A stretch of DNA of 64,000 nucleotides from Rosa chinensis (GCF_002994745.2 NC_037093.1:42760384-42824383); one strand, 5' to 3'; numbered from the stretch's first letter, positions 33,464 to 44,999 are shown. Program-made: numbers and translations. Notes: generated by a model from the letters alone, not told the origin.

Positions 33464-34390
33464 ATGTCAAACACAAACAAACTCGATTTTGTTCCATTGG
33501 ATTATGCAGGCAAAAGGTACTTAATTTGGGTCACTGATGTCGAGATCCACCTCATTGCCCGTGATTTATTGCATACAATCCAAGAGCTTTGTCTTATAGA
33601 AACAGCTCCAGACCCTCAAACTGAGAAAGATAATTCCAAGGCACTTGCCTTTATGAAACGTCACATGGATAGTGACCTCCAGTTTGAGTTCATAAATGAG
33701 GATAGCGCCATAAAGCTTTGGCATGCGCTTCGCGAACGATATGGCAATGTTCGTGACTCCATTCTTCCGAATACAGAAGCAGAATGGAACGATCTTCGCT
33801 TCTATGAATTTGACACTGTCATGCAATTTTATTCGGAAGCTCTCAGCATCAAAGCAATGATGCGTCTCTGTGGAAAAACAATCACAGAAGACCAATTGAT
33901 TGAGAAAACCCTCAATACCTTCCCCGTCTATGCTATGAGGTCCTCTGACTTATTCCGGACTCATGTAAATGCAAGGCGAATCACAAGTTTTCAACAGCTT
34001 ATTGAAGCTATGGTCACTACTGAAAGACATGGCAATGAACTTGTGAAAAGAAGATTTGATAGGCTTCAAGATAGCTATCAAGAGCATCGTCCTATGGCTA
34101 GAGAAAGTCGCCATCGACGTCATGATCCATACGATCGAAATGCTCAAGAAGGTAATCGCTCAAGGCGACAATCCCACGACCGTAGGAGGCGTGATTTTGA
34201 GGGAAATAGGGTTGGAAACCATGGAGCCAACGTTGGCCATGGGCACCACTTTCCAACGCCACCAGTCCTAGGGACTATGCATATTGCGCCAATGCGCCTC
34301 AATCAAGGGAGAATCCTCTTTATGGTGTCTATTTCTGATATGGAACGTCTGATCAATGGACCTGAATTTGCAATGTACCTACGAAGGTAG
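33464..34390 (+). CDS. Copia-1 gag polyprotein (UBN2-type), truncated
   Basis: Gag forms the virus-like particle. The 308-codon frame starts MSNTNKLDFVPLDYAGK and covers the gag-polypeptide/UBN2 helical domain: AIKLWHALRERYGN, then TITEDQLIEKTLNTFP, then a basic Arg/His-rich tail. The start is chosen because the older Copia begins with the same MSN-NKL-FVPL sequence. There is no CCHC knuckle; the frame closes at 34388-34390 with RR-stop soon after a His/Gly-rich stretch (HGANVGHGHH). It could still be translated and packaged, but fusion to pol is lost. Confidence 0.75.
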   Translation: MSNTNKLDFVPLDYAGKRYLIWVTDVEIHLIARDLLHTIQELCLIETAPDPQTEKDNSKALAFMKRHMDSDLQFEFINEDSAIKLWHALRERYGNVRDSILPNTEAEWNDLRFYEFDTVMQFYSEALSIKAMMRLCGKTITEDQLIEKTLNTFPVYAMRSSDLFRTHVNARRITSFQQLIEAMVTTERHGNELVKRRFDRLQDSYQEHRPMARESRHRRHDPYDRNAQEGNRSRRQSHDRRRRDFEGNRVGNHGANVGHGHHFPTPPVLGTMHIAPMRLNQGRILFMVSISDMERLINGPEFAMYLRR

Positions 34391-34809
34391 TCGCATCATG
34401 GTGATCAAGACTTCGAGTTCACAAAGACTTTAAATCTGGCGATGAAGACAAAATACCGCAGATTTTTATTTATAGTCTTTTATTTTTCCAAGAATTATGT
34501 CATGGAAATTATGCCTTATATCAATAAAATGACTTATTGTATTAACTCTTTCCCTCTAAACGTACTCAAGAGTACTTGTGATGTCTAGGCAAGGTTTGAT
34601 CTGAGAGAACGGTTTTAAAAGTGAGCAACGCTCCACCAAAATCTCGCCTTACCTTACCTGGTCACAACTAAATTGAAATTGCCGAACGGATAGAGTGACT
34701 ACGATTTGTCTACGATTTGATTTTTATATTGGATTAGATTATGGTCACGAAACTTTGGTGTCATCATTGGATATTATTAATAAAGTATCGATTTATTTTA
34801 TCTCATGTC
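34391..34809 (+). other. Copia-1 gag-pol junction, protease missing
   Basis: Where the older Copia encodes the protease (DSATTHTIL motif), this copy has AT-rich sequence with stops and no protease-like frame. Pol resumes at about 34810, just before the GAG-pre-integrase region. Confidence 0.6.
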
Positions 34810-36760
34810 GTAGACATGTTTTTCGAACTTTATTATTTCAAAGATATAAGAGCCAATGGTTTTCATGTGGAAATACATTGTGAGAATGGACAAGAGTTCC
34901 TTTGCATCACCTCTAATGACTACGGACATAAACGAGTATTAGAGAAACTTATGTGTCGCTCTAGTGGGTTGTATGCAACCACTATTCGAGTAATTGAATC
35001 CAACCATGTCATGAGAGATGATTTATGGGATTCCGACACGTATAGGCTTTGGCACGACCGTTTGGGACACCCAGGTCGTGACATGATGATCCGTATATTA
35101 AAGACTTCACACGGACATCCTTTTTTCAGAACGAAAGGAAGTAAAACTCGAAATTTGGATCAAGGAGGAGCACCTGCGCCTCACGGCGCCTTCCCCCCTC
35201 AAGTCCGGCCATCCCCGGTCGGCGCCGCCATCCCCCTGCGGCCCAAGGGTGGCTTTGACGCCACCCCTGCTTCCTTGACTCCCATTTTTACTTCTAAGGT
35301 CCATTGTGACTTCATGGCTCAACCAAAATCCTCATTGGTTGTTTCCAAAGCCCATCATTCGTTCTGCAAAGCCTGCTCTTTAGCAAAGTTAGGATCGAGA
35401 CCATCCTATGCAAAGGACACCAAAGAAAATATACCATTCTTGCAAAGAATCCAAGGTGATATTTGTGGACCCATTCAACCACCATGCGGACCATTTAGAT
35501 ATTTTATGGTGTTGGTTGATGCATCGACACGCTAGTCACATGTCATGCTATTGTCCACAAGGAACGCTGCATTTGCTAAACTCCTAGCACAAATAATTAA
35601 GTTACGGGCTCACCACCCTGATCATCCCATTAAGTCTATAAGATTAGACAATGCTGGGGAGTTTACATCAAAGACTTTTGATGATTATTGCATGTCCATT
35701 GGGATTGATGTTGAACATCCTGTTCCTCATGTTCATACCCAAAATGGTCTCGCAGAAGCCACCATTAAACGACTACAAATGGTTGCTCGAGCATTGGTGA
35801 TGCGCACCAATCTCCCTATTTCTGCTTGGGGCTATGCAATATTGCATGCAGCTGTGCTTATTCGTCTGAGGCCCACTGCCACTCAACCCTTCTCTGCGTC
35901 CCAGATGGTTACTGGGTATGAGCCTGATGTCTCACACTTACGCATATTTGGGTGTGCAGTCTATGTGCCTATTGCGCCGCCACAGCGCACCAAAATGGGT
36001 CCTCAAAGACGATTAGGCCTTTATGTTGGATATGATTCTCCAACGATTATCCGCTACATAGAACCCTTGACAGGCGATCTCTTTACCGCTAGATTTGCGG
36101 ATTGTCACTTCGATGAGACAGTCTTCCCGTCGTTAGGGGGAGATAAGAACATCAATGTTCAACAGGAACGACAGGAATTGTCGTGGTCTGTCCCCACTCT
36201 GTCTCATCTTGATCCCCGAACCGCACAGTCAGAAATTGAAGTGCGGAGAATTCTCGATCTTCAGAACGTAGCAGATTCGATGCCTGATGCGTTTTCTGAT
36301 ATCACTAAAGTGACGAGATCACACATACCTGCTGCAAACGTGCCTGCAAGGATTGATGTCCCTAAAAGTAGAGGACATGACGCCAACTCAAGAATGCATG
36401 AGCATGGCGCCAACGTCCCATCTCTCAATGATGGTGACGTTGTGGCTAGGCCCACGGCTCCCGCCAAGAAGCGCGGGAGGCCCATAGGTTCGATGGATTC
36501 TCGCCCAAGAAAGAAAGCGAGTTCGGCACAAAATAATCCATTAATCATCGATGTAAATAATCCATCTCATGAGAATATTCCGGATTATGGTTATGTCCAA
36601 GAGACATCATTGGGGGACGCTCCAATGTCAGAACCAACTCCAGAGAATAGAGAGATCTCCATAAATTACACTAGTGTACATGAGATGATGGATAGAAATT
36701 CTATGGCGATTGATGATGCATTTGCATATCATATTGCAAAAGGAATTATAGAATATGATG
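34810..36760 (+). pseudogene. Copia-1 GAG-pre-integrase and integrase, one nonsense codon
   Basis: Integrase inserts the cDNA. The zinc-binding pre-integrase region reads YRLWHDRLGHPGRDMMIRIL. A ~45-residue GC-rich insert (35157-35290) follows, then KACSLAKLGSRP. The core has the first Asp in GDICGP, the second in RLDNAGEFTS (near 35650) and the Glu in NGLAEATIKRL (near 35755), so the D-D-E triad is visible. A TAG at 35533-35535 separates the first Asp from the rest. The following linker (36240-36760) is long, with HGANVPS and KKRGRPIGS. Confidence 0.85.
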
Positions 36761-37494
36761 ATATCGAACCTCGCTCTGTTGAAGAATGTCAACAAAGAGC
36801 GGATTGGCCTAAATGGAAAGATGCAATCCAGGTTGAATTGGATTCACTAACAAAGAGACAGGTATTTGGGCCTGTAACGCAGACACCCCCAAGTGTAAAG
36901 CCTGTTGGCCATAAATGGGTCTTTGTTAGAAAGCGTAATGAGAAAAACGAGGTTGTTAGATACAAAGCCCGCCTTGTGGCGCAAGGTTTCTCACAACGCC
37001 CTGGAATTGACTACGAGGAGACATATTCTCCCGTAATGGACGTCATAACGTTCCGCTACCTTGTCAGTTTGGTAGTTTCCGAAAAACTTGACATGCAGCT
37101 TATGGATGTGGTTACAGCATATCTCTATGGGGATCTAGATTCAGAGATATATATGAAGGTTCCAGATGGACTTCAATTACCCAAATCAAGTGGCTCTAAA
37201 CCACGGAGCGCGTTTTCAATAAGATTAAAACGCTCACTATATGGATTAAAACAATCCGGACGGATGTGGTATAACCGTCTAAGTGACTACTTGATTGGGA
37301 AGGGATATATTAACAATGAAATATGCCCATGCGTGTTCATTAAAAGAACAAGTTCCGGATTTGCAATCGTAGCAGTTTATGTCGATGACATGAACCTAAT
37401 TGGAACTCTAGATGAGTTGAAGGTAACTGCTAAATACTTGAAATCCGAATTTGAGATGAAAGATCTTGGGAAAACACGGTTTTGTCTCGGTTGA
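36761..37494 (+). pseudogene. Copia-1 reverse transcriptase
   Basis: The frame is open from the integrase through EECQQRADWPKWKDAIQVEL, HKWVFVRKRN, RYKARLVAQGFSQRPGIDYE, SLYGLKQSGRMWYNRL and the catalytic YVDD at 37378-37389. A TGA at 37492-37494 lies just after TRFCLG. The older Copia shows an open codon followed by ELEHSEDG there. All polymerase motifs of Copia RT are intact, so this part decayed only at its end. Confidence 0.88.
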
Positions 37495-38363
37495 GAACTC
37501 GAGCACCGTAGTGATGGAATCTTGATCCATCAGTCTGCATATACTCAGAAAATCCTAAGGCGCTTTAATGAAGATAAAGCAAAGCCTACGAGTAATCCCA
37601 TGATCGGCCGTAGTCTTGAGCCCGGAAAAGATCCGTTTCGTCCAAGGGATGAGGACGAAGAACCATTAGAGGCCGAGGTGCCCTATTTGAGTGCAATAGG
37701 CGCATTATTGTACTTAGCTCAATGCACAAGACCGGATATCTCATTCGCAGTGAACTTGTTAGCTCGACATAGCTCTGCGCCAACACGCCGCCATTGGATT
37801 GGTATAAAGACAATCTTTCGATACCTAAGAGGTACGATTGATATGGGCCTATTCTATCCCTACAGAGAGAAAAGGAATGACGGAAAATTGGGATTGGACC
37901 CCAAGAGGCAAAACGCCCCCGTCCATGGAATGGCCGCCGGCCATGTTGCTGCCGCCGGCGCCGCCACCGCTCATGGTGGCCGGCATTCTCCTATCTCCCT
38001 CCATCAAAACGACAATGATGTCTTGATGGGTTTTGCTGATGCAGGGTACCTCTCTGACCCTCACAAAGGTCGCTCCCAAACTGGTTATGTCTTTACCATG
38101 GGAAGCACTGCATTTATGAGGATAATGCAGCTTGTATTGAACAAATGAAGTTAGGTTTCATCAAGGGCGACAACACCAAGCATATATCGCCTAAGTTCTT
38201 TTATAATCAGCAACAACAATCACTCCTAAAGATTGAAGTGAATCAAATCCGATCAGAGAATAATGTAGCGGACTTATTCACTAAGTCGTTACCTAAATCC
38301 ACCTTCGAGAAACATGTGAAGAGCATCGGATTGAGAAAGTTATCCGAACTCCCACGATTATAG
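37495..38363 (+). pseudogene. Copia-1 RNase H with internal deletion
   Basis: The frame 37522-38148 holds the connection and the start of RNase H, including SAIGALLYLAQCTRPDISFA and FADAGYLSDPHKG. A GC-rich insert (37905-37990, Ala/His/Gly-rich) lies between them. After TMGSTAF the sequence jumps to the codons for the later DNA-binding part in another frame. The older Copia retains SWRSTKQTLVATSSNHAKI here. The last piece, 38145-38363, gives the usual C-terminus (FIKGDNTKHISPKFF, VADLFTKSLPKSTFE). Confidence 0.85.
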
Positions 38364-38553
38364 CAATCAGGGGGAGATATCGACATCAGGGGGAGTTATG
38401 ATGTCTACATGTTCGATCTCGAAGAGTGAAGGACGTGTTGTGCTCTTTTTGTCCTTCGACCAGGGTTATTTTTATCCCACAGGGTTTTTGTTACCTGGCA
38501 AGGTTTTTAACGAGGCAACGGATGAAGCGTCACCACCAAGTTTGAAGCGGCAC

Positions 38554-38562
38554 AAGGGGGAG
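38554..38562 (+). other. Copia-1 polypurine tract
   Basis: AAGGGGGAG abuts the 3' LTR and would prime plus-strand synthesis. Two further CAGGGGGAG strings lie at about 38368 and 38388. Confidence 0.8.
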
Positions 38563-38769
38563 TGTTGAAGGAATATCGATTTAGTGTGCCTTATCAAACT
38601 AGGAGTAGCAATAGGAGAGAAGGTTCTAGATTTCCCAATCCTACACGGATTGGTATTCCTTGTAACATTAGAACTAGCACTTTGTAATCCCTATATATAG
38701 GGCTCCTATTCTCAATAATAAGAACACATCTCTCTCATCAATCTCTCTCAAATACATTATACTTAAACA
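38563..38769 (+). repeat. Copia-1 3' LTR
   Basis: 207 bases with no difference from the 5' LTR that I could find. It is followed by the TTAGT duplication. Confidence 0.93.
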
Positions 38770-38781
38770 TTAGTCATATTG

Positions 38782-38992
38782 TCAATAAAAGAGACCCAAG
38801 TTATGGAGTTCAAGGCGGCGTAGTTGGTCTTCAAGAATAGCCACGAACATGAACATCTAGAAGCACTCTGTAGTCTACACCAGTCATTGGATGACACGCG
38901 GTTTCGAAGAACAGCTCATCCATTCTTGGAGCTCCAGTGATAGTGAGTTGCACACCCACCCCATTTCATGTCTATCACTAACAACTTCCGTA
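38782..38992 (-). pseudogene. LHT8-like transporter exon-3 remnant
   Basis: The sequence aligns over ~210 bases with exon 3 of transporter copy 2 (about 61362-61593), in the same orientation. Shared words include AGAGACCCAAG, TATGGAGTTCAAG, AGAAGCACTCTGT and CCAGTCATTGGATGACA. Small insertions and deletions break the frame, and no other exon is found nearby. Copia-1 inserted only 8 bases from its edge. A few bases left of Copia-1 (GATGGTAAACTAATAATTAA near 32339) may be its continuation. It shows that the locus once held at least three tandem copies. Confidence 0.8.
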
Positions 38993-39268
38993 CAATCGAT
39001 TAAAATGACGTGCAATTAGCACGGCACAAATCTTTTGTCTCAAATATGTGTCTGCTACTAATTGTATATTGGAATTGGGTGTTTTCTAAAAGGCAAACAT
39101 AGAAGCAATAAATCACTCAATTATATATTATTTTAATCTCTCACCTTTTAGAAATGAAACTTTACTTTTTTTTTTTTTTTTAAATACATATTCAGACTCG
39201 GACTTGAGGTGAGATTTAAGAATCAGCTGCCTCAGACTCAATTTTTTTGTTTTATATATATATATATA

Positions 39269-40710
39269 GGGTCTGGATCAAGGGACATCTTTTTTTACAA
39301 AAATTTTGACACACCTTGTGAGTTATTAAACTTTAAAATATTCAATAGTTAAGATTTATTGTTTGAATGATGACAACATACAACAGGCAGACGTGTCAAA
39401 TGGCATGTCATTACATTTTCTAATCTAAAATTAAACTTTTCTTCATTAAAATAAACAATAAAATTAAATTTGAAAAATCAAAATCAACTAAAACTAAAAA
39501 AATATAAAAGAGGAAGAAGAATAACAGAATAAGGAGTGTTCTATTCGATCAAAAGGAAAAAAAAATAACAGAAGAACACGCCAAACGCCAAAAGGAACTT
39601 CGATCTCTTCTCTAACTTTAAGCTCTCATCGTTCGTTCCAACTGCCAGCTCTCATCTCCATCCTCCCAATTGAGGCATGTTATTTTTGTTTTCATAAAAG
39701 AATAGTATCAATGCACTCTTTGTTTTCATATTGAATGGATTTGCTGTAGCTAGTTCAAATATGTGATGTATCCACAGCAAGTGACAAGCACTTACTGAGA
39801 ACACATGGAAGGAGGAAAATCAGATCTATACTTCTACATATATGAACGTGAAATTATATGTTCTTCTGACCTTTTCATTTATTAATTTTTTTGCTATTTT
39901 AATGAGTCTACGATTCATTACAATGCACTCTGGGTTGCTAGCTAACTAGCTAAGCTTTTGAAGGTGGTTGGTATGATTTGATGGTACAATATTCCCGGCG
40001 ACACCGTATATTGATCAATCCCTCTTCTTCCTCATCACCGTCTGTTTCTCGCTAGCTAAACCCTCTTGAAATATTGAATTTTTCAGTGTAATATAGATAT
40101 CTGTCTTAGCTCAACTCTCTTTAATCTAAGGAGGCCCATCAGTTTCTTGGCTTTGTTGATTGGTTTCTTGCTCAGTTTCTTGTGCCCAGTTTTGTACTTC
40201 AACTCTTGTTCTTCTAATTCCAAAAACCAAAACCCGATGCACAAGTACATGCAAGTTCATATCATACATACTTTTGTGATGTTTTTTTTGTTAATCATTC
40301 ATTTCATTAATGAAGCATATGATTTGTGTGTTTAAGAGTCTCATAATCCAACTACGTGACAAACAATTGTGCCCAGACATGAACTGCAAGCTCACAGCCT
40401 TCTTCTGCTATTTTTTCTTTCTTTCTTTTGATCAAATAGAACACTCATTATTCTGTTATTCTTCTTCCTCTTTTATTTCTTTGTAGTTTTTGTTGATTTT
40501 TATTTTTCAAATTTTAATTTCTTTTTTTCTTTTAATGAAAAAATTTCAATTTTAGATTAGAAAATGTAATGTCATGTCATTTACCACGTCAGCCTGTTGT
40601 ATGTTACCATCATTCAAACAATAATCTGAACCATTGAATATTTTAAAATCTAATGGCTCATAAGGTGTGTCAAAATTTGTGTAAAAAAAGGTGTCCCTTG
40701 ATCTGGACCC
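39269..40710. mobile_element. Long-TIR non-autonomous DNA element (possible Pack-MULE)
   Basis: Inverted arms of ~285 bases (39269-39555 and 40425-40710) begin GGGTCTGGATCAAGGGACA and pair along most of their length. Both sides are flanked by TATATATA, so the duplication length cannot be read. The 870-base interior is less AT-rich, with Ser/Leu-rich short frames (for example 40147-40335), and could be captured gene sequence. No transposase is present. Confidence 0.65.
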
Positions 40711-40721
40711 ATATATATATA

Positions 40722-41083
40722 GCCTTCTAGTGATGGTCTCTTTTTTTGTTCTTTTCTAGGGTAGGGCAAGACCAACTTTTTTATCATATTTTGGCGTAGA
40801 TCACTTCTGAAAATTTTCAACCAAATTGATTATCGTTAAGGCATTCAAAGCTGCAATTTAAGATTATAAGTATGAACTGTTCAAGTTTGACAGATTTGGT
40901 TCGTCCATTGATTTAATCTAGTTTAATACCTTAACGATCACTGATTTGGCTAGAAATTTGCAAACATGATCTACACATTATGACCTAAAAACTGAACGGT
41001 TGATATGTCAAAATGTGATCAAAAAGTTGGTCTGATACCTTATCCTTAGAAAAGACCCCAAAAAAGGATCTCTTAGTGGAAGG
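40722..41083. mobile_element. Hairpin MITE copy E
   Basis: Runs from CCTTCTAGTGATGGTCTC to GATCTCTTAGTGGAAGGGC. The core TTCGTCCATTGATTTAATCT is in the opposite orientation to copies C and D. Confidence 0.65.
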
Positions 41084-41503
41084 GCCCTCCATTAAGGAAT
41101 CCATTTTTTTAGCCATATTAAGGGATCTCTTGCGGGACTCACTTTTTTTATTTTTATTTTATTTATTTTATTTTTTTATTTATTTTTTTTTTAATCACAT
41201 TTCGGCAGCTCGACCGTTTAGTTTTTAGACCTAATGTATAGATCATTTCTGTAAATTTTCAACCAAATTGATGATCGTTAAGGTATCAAACAAGATTAAA
41301 TCAATAGACGAACCGAATCTGTCCGACCTGAACCCTTCGTGTTCATAATTGTAAATTGCAATTATGAATGCTTTAATGATTATCAATTTGGCTGAAAATT
41401 CGCAGAGATTATCTACTCTTATATACCTAAAAACTAAATGGTTGAGATATGAATATGTGATCGAAAAATAGATCTAATAAGTGATCTCTCACTAGAAGGA
41501 CCG
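41084..41503. mobile_element. Hairpin MITE copy F
   Basis: Directly abuts copy E. It contains AATCAATAGACGAACCGAAT and paired ATTTTCAACCAAATTGATG/ATCAATTTGGCTGAAAAT arms. It ends GAAGGACCG before a (GT)n tract (about 41504-41521). Confidence 0.65.
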
Positions 41504-42502
41504 TGTGTGTGTGTGTGTGTAAGTTTTGGGCCCCTTCAATTTATAAGCTTCTAGCAAACAAACAAATAACTATGAAGACTGAGTTTTCATATTGTTCTAC
41601 CCCGTACCCAAATCTACAAGTTTACTAGTCATTTACTCATTCCTAATTTCTTTCATAGCATTTAGAAACAAAATAGCTATTGTTAATTAAATTGATAGCA
41701 CTTTGAGGATAAACGCTATCATTAAATGCTATCTGTCACGCCCCTGATTTTTAACACAAATAAAAATCGATATATAATCTTATAATTATACATGCGCGAT
41801 CGTTCAGTCATCAATACAAAATACATGGAGACATCTTCCCTTTACAGCAAGTACATATTGATGCCCTGAACCCACAATTCCAAATATTGACCCGCTCCAC
41901 AGAGTCACATATTACACAACTTACGAATTAAATTGTCATCACAAAATAAAATGTAAATGCTCCTCAGAGCTTACTACATAGTGGAAGTCATAACAATGGC
42001 AAAACCAACAAAATTTGCTTCCTACCCGTTCAACTGCCAACAAGCTACCTCAGCTTCAGCCACGATTACCCTGACCTGCAGGATTAACCCCTACACCATA
42101 GAATGGTGCACCGGGTTTCCACACAACAAACCCGGTAAGCTTATGAAAGCTCGTATGAGTAACTCATGAACATCAATCAACAACTCACATAAATCAGCTT
42201 AAGGAAACCATGCAACCATGATTCCTTCTAACACTCCATAACCTTTCCATCGAAAAGACAACATAAATCACCGCTGTAACAATGTTCTATTTGCTAACTT
42301 AACCATTAAGAAGCAATTCAAGTCTCATCTAGACAATAAAAGAAGAATACTCTCAGAACTCTCATTTAAACTACATACTTATCAGTCTCCAGCAACCTCG
42401 ACCGTTACCCCCATAAGCTATAATGGCAGACAGACTATAGCTCTACTGAAATCGTAACCACTCATCCGGTCACGAACGTGATTACCTATTTCCTGTCTTG
42501 GT

Positions 42503-42730
42503 CACCATCTGTGACATGTGATTTTCAGACCCCGTCTGGTCTTAGAATCAACATTAAGGTCACCATCTACGACTTGTCACCATCTGTGACATATTATCTT
42601 CAGACCTCGTCTGGTCATAAAATCAAACATCAAGGTCACCATCTGCGACCTGTCACCATCTGTGACATATGAGCTTTAGACCCTATCTGGTCTTCAAGCC
42701 AAACGTTAAGTAAGTCGCACCGGACCTAAA
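42503..42730. repeat. Three ~75-bp tandem units inside the solo LTR
   Basis: CACCATCTGTGAC recurs at 42503, 42578 and 42654, each followed by TCAGACC or TTAGACC and a TCTGGTC block. Spacing is 75-76 bases. Confidence 0.85.
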
Positions 42731-44133
42731 AACATTACAACATGCAGTTTCGGCTTTCCCCATCCCTGCTCACCATCTGTGGCTCTTGGTACAAGGACCA
42801 ATACATCTAAAATGAGTCACGCTTGACTCAAACATGTAACATCAAATTCACTACTTTTCAAACAATAGAAAACATCTTTTTCCACAATATTGTTTCCTGA
42901 AAAGTTGCTTTCAACAATAATATGAACACCATCATGCATATTATTCATCACACATCATTCACAAGAATATATATATTTCACATAAATATATATATATATA
43001 TATATATAGTCATTCTCTCAAGATTGCCTACTAATACCAACTATAGTTTGCAGTTAAATAATTAATGCCAAAAGTATAATGGTAATTCCGTTCATAATGA
43101 ACCTTGTGAGATTACTCACCTCGAAACTCCCGCTGCGTCTTCAATATAGAACAAAGCAGTCAATCCACAAAATAACCGTCCAAGATACTTCGTCAAGTAC
43201 CTAATCACATACGGTTCCAACTTAGTAATGATTCACATTTGATTTAAGTTTGAAACCCCTGTTTTGAACTAAAATCCCCAAAGTGGCGCCAATCGAGGTA
43301 AAACCACATCCGAGACCTCCCAAAGTCTCTGGAATACTTCTACGATCGATATGACCAACCGAAAAGTCGATCGGAAGCTCGAATCCTCACGGATCGAATA
43401 AATCGACCAGTATGAAACCATAAAAATCATAACAAATCCATACGAACTCCAAAATTTGCATATTATATATCAAAACGCTCGTATCAACGAGTAGAACATA
43501 TATAATACCAAAAACAGTTCCCTACATGGCCGGAAAAGCCACCATAACTCCGCCACAGGTGGTGGCGCACCGTCGCCGGCCAAAACTCAATATTTCACAA
43601 AACTCTCAACATCAAAGTTGTTCATTTAAGCATGCTTGTGAATTTTCATAACTAGCTCGAAGTCAGAAAACAAGCATAAATCATCGAAAACTACCTCACA
43701 AGCTTTGGATTTTTGCTCAATCCGAGTTGAACCGATTTCCACGTAAATCGATCCAAACAAACACCATAGATAGATCCAGAAGGCTCCCACAAAGACAAAG
43801 GAGGAAACTTGAAGCCGTACCGTCGTCGGAGCTACGTTTTCTGGTCAGGTCTGAAAACACCAAATTGCGCCGCCTTGCTGCGCTGTATACAGTGGATATC
43901 GCCGCTAGAGGATGCCACAGAGACGACCAGACAGAGGAGACGAATCAGCTGACCAAGTTTCACGGTCAGAGATCACTGGAGCTGCGAGTTCAAGGCCGGA
44001 TCGGATTGCCGGGTTCGGGTCGGGTCAGACGGAAGATTTCGTTTCTGAAGGAGTTGACCGACATAGAAAAGAGAGAGAAAAGATGGTTTCCGGAAATGGA
44101 AATGAAAATTATGAAGGAATTTTCTGATTTTCT

Positions 44134-44142
44134 CTATTTATA
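44134..44142 (-). promoter_or_regulatory. TATA box of the solo LTR
   Basis: TATAAATAG on the - strand, ~305 bases into the LTR, fits a U3 promoter and sets the orientation. Confidence 0.55.
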
Positions 44143-44452
44143 CTAAAATGGAAACTTCTTCCGATAGTCATAACTTCTTCATACGAACTCCGATTGATGC
44201 GTACCATATGTCCATGAACTCGTGTCAACACGCTCTACAACTTTTGTGAAGGAAGTTTTCTGAGAATCCCAATGTATAAAAAGTCAAACTTCACACGACC
44301 CCCTAAACTGTGAAATTCGAATAATTACATGTACGAAAACCATTACACTTCACATACAACCTACGAATAAAGCACAATAACAATTATTCGTACAACTGGT
44401 CCATTATTAATTACCAAAATTAAATAACAGAAATCCAGGTCATCACACTATC

Positions 44453-44774
44453 AATACACACTTTTGTCGTAGTGGATGTTGGGCTACGAGATACATACCG
44501 TAGTTGGGTCCCACCATATCTCGTGAGCCCATTAAGAGAGGGTTACTTATGTTTGGTGACATAGCAAACTAGCCATATAACTATTCTAAATTTCTAGCTA
44601 AATATAGCTAACCATTTTACCAAAAGATATATTTAACTTTCCTTTAGCTACTTTATTGGAGGTGCTCTTAGCTTTTTTTTTTTATAGTTCTAATTTGGAA
44701 CCTTTTTAGCTTAATCTTTTTAATTTTGGTTTAGAACATCGTCGTCCATATTATTTGAATATAAATATTTTGGA
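44453..44774. other. Intergenic, no recognised gene
   Basis: Short AT-rich stretch between the solo LTR and the older Copia. Nothing recognised. Confidence 0.4.
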
Positions 44775-44999
44775 TGTTTTAGGGAATCGATATTTGAGTG
44801 AGAAATTGATGTGTTTTCATTGATAATAGGACCTCTTTATATAGAGGATTACAAGGTATAGAAACAGAGTTGTACAAGGAAAGGTAATCATACATTGATT
44901 GGATATCTCTAAGATTCTCTGAGATTATCTCTAATTCTAACCCTATTTCAACAATAGAAGTAACCTCGAGTTTGGGCCAGACACGAATTCTGGATTTAC
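44775..44999 (-). repeat. Copia-2 3' LTR
   Basis: About 225 bases with one TATATAGAGG region. The purine-rich AGGGAGAG on the - strand just upstream (near 45005) is the likely polypurine tract. Confidence 0.75.

Larger units (their letters stand above)
32367..38769 (+). mobile_element. Copia LTR retrotransposon (Copia-1), non-autonomous, recent
   Basis: The two 207-bp LTRs (32367-32573 and 38563-38769) appear identical on reading. They start TGTTGAAGG and end TTAAACA. A perfect 5-bp duplication TTAGT flanks the element (32362-32366 and 38770-38774). The interior order gag, GAG-pre-integrase, integrase, RT, RNase H is Copia. The protease is absent, RNase H has an internal deletion, and at least two nonsense codons (35533, 37492) are present. 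So the copy is young but cannot encode its own machinery. Confidence 0.93.
41734..44447 (-). mobile_element. Solo LTR (2.7 kb) of a large LTR retrotransposon
   Basis: On the - strand it begins TGTGATGACCTGG and ends GGGGCGTGACA. It is flanked by a perfect 5-bp duplication CTATC (41729-41733 and 44448-44452). No second LTR, primer-binding site or pol lies inside, so recombination between LTRs is the simplest origin. The TG...CA ends and the TGATGACC start are common in long-LTR (LARD or Gypsy-type) plant elements. A - strand TATA box lies at 44134-44142. The frame 43727-44146 is not protein-like. Confidence 0.75.

Noticed and set aside
35107..35322. - strand ORF over the GC-rich integrase insert
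   Set aside because: Shadow of the + strand Copia frame.
42503..42730. CRISPR-like regular repeats
   Set aside because: Only three degenerate 75-bp tandem units in a plant LTR, with no distinct spacers.
43727..44146. 139-codon basic ORF
   Set aside because: Lies in the U3/R region of a solo LTR over its TATA box. Composition is not protein-like.
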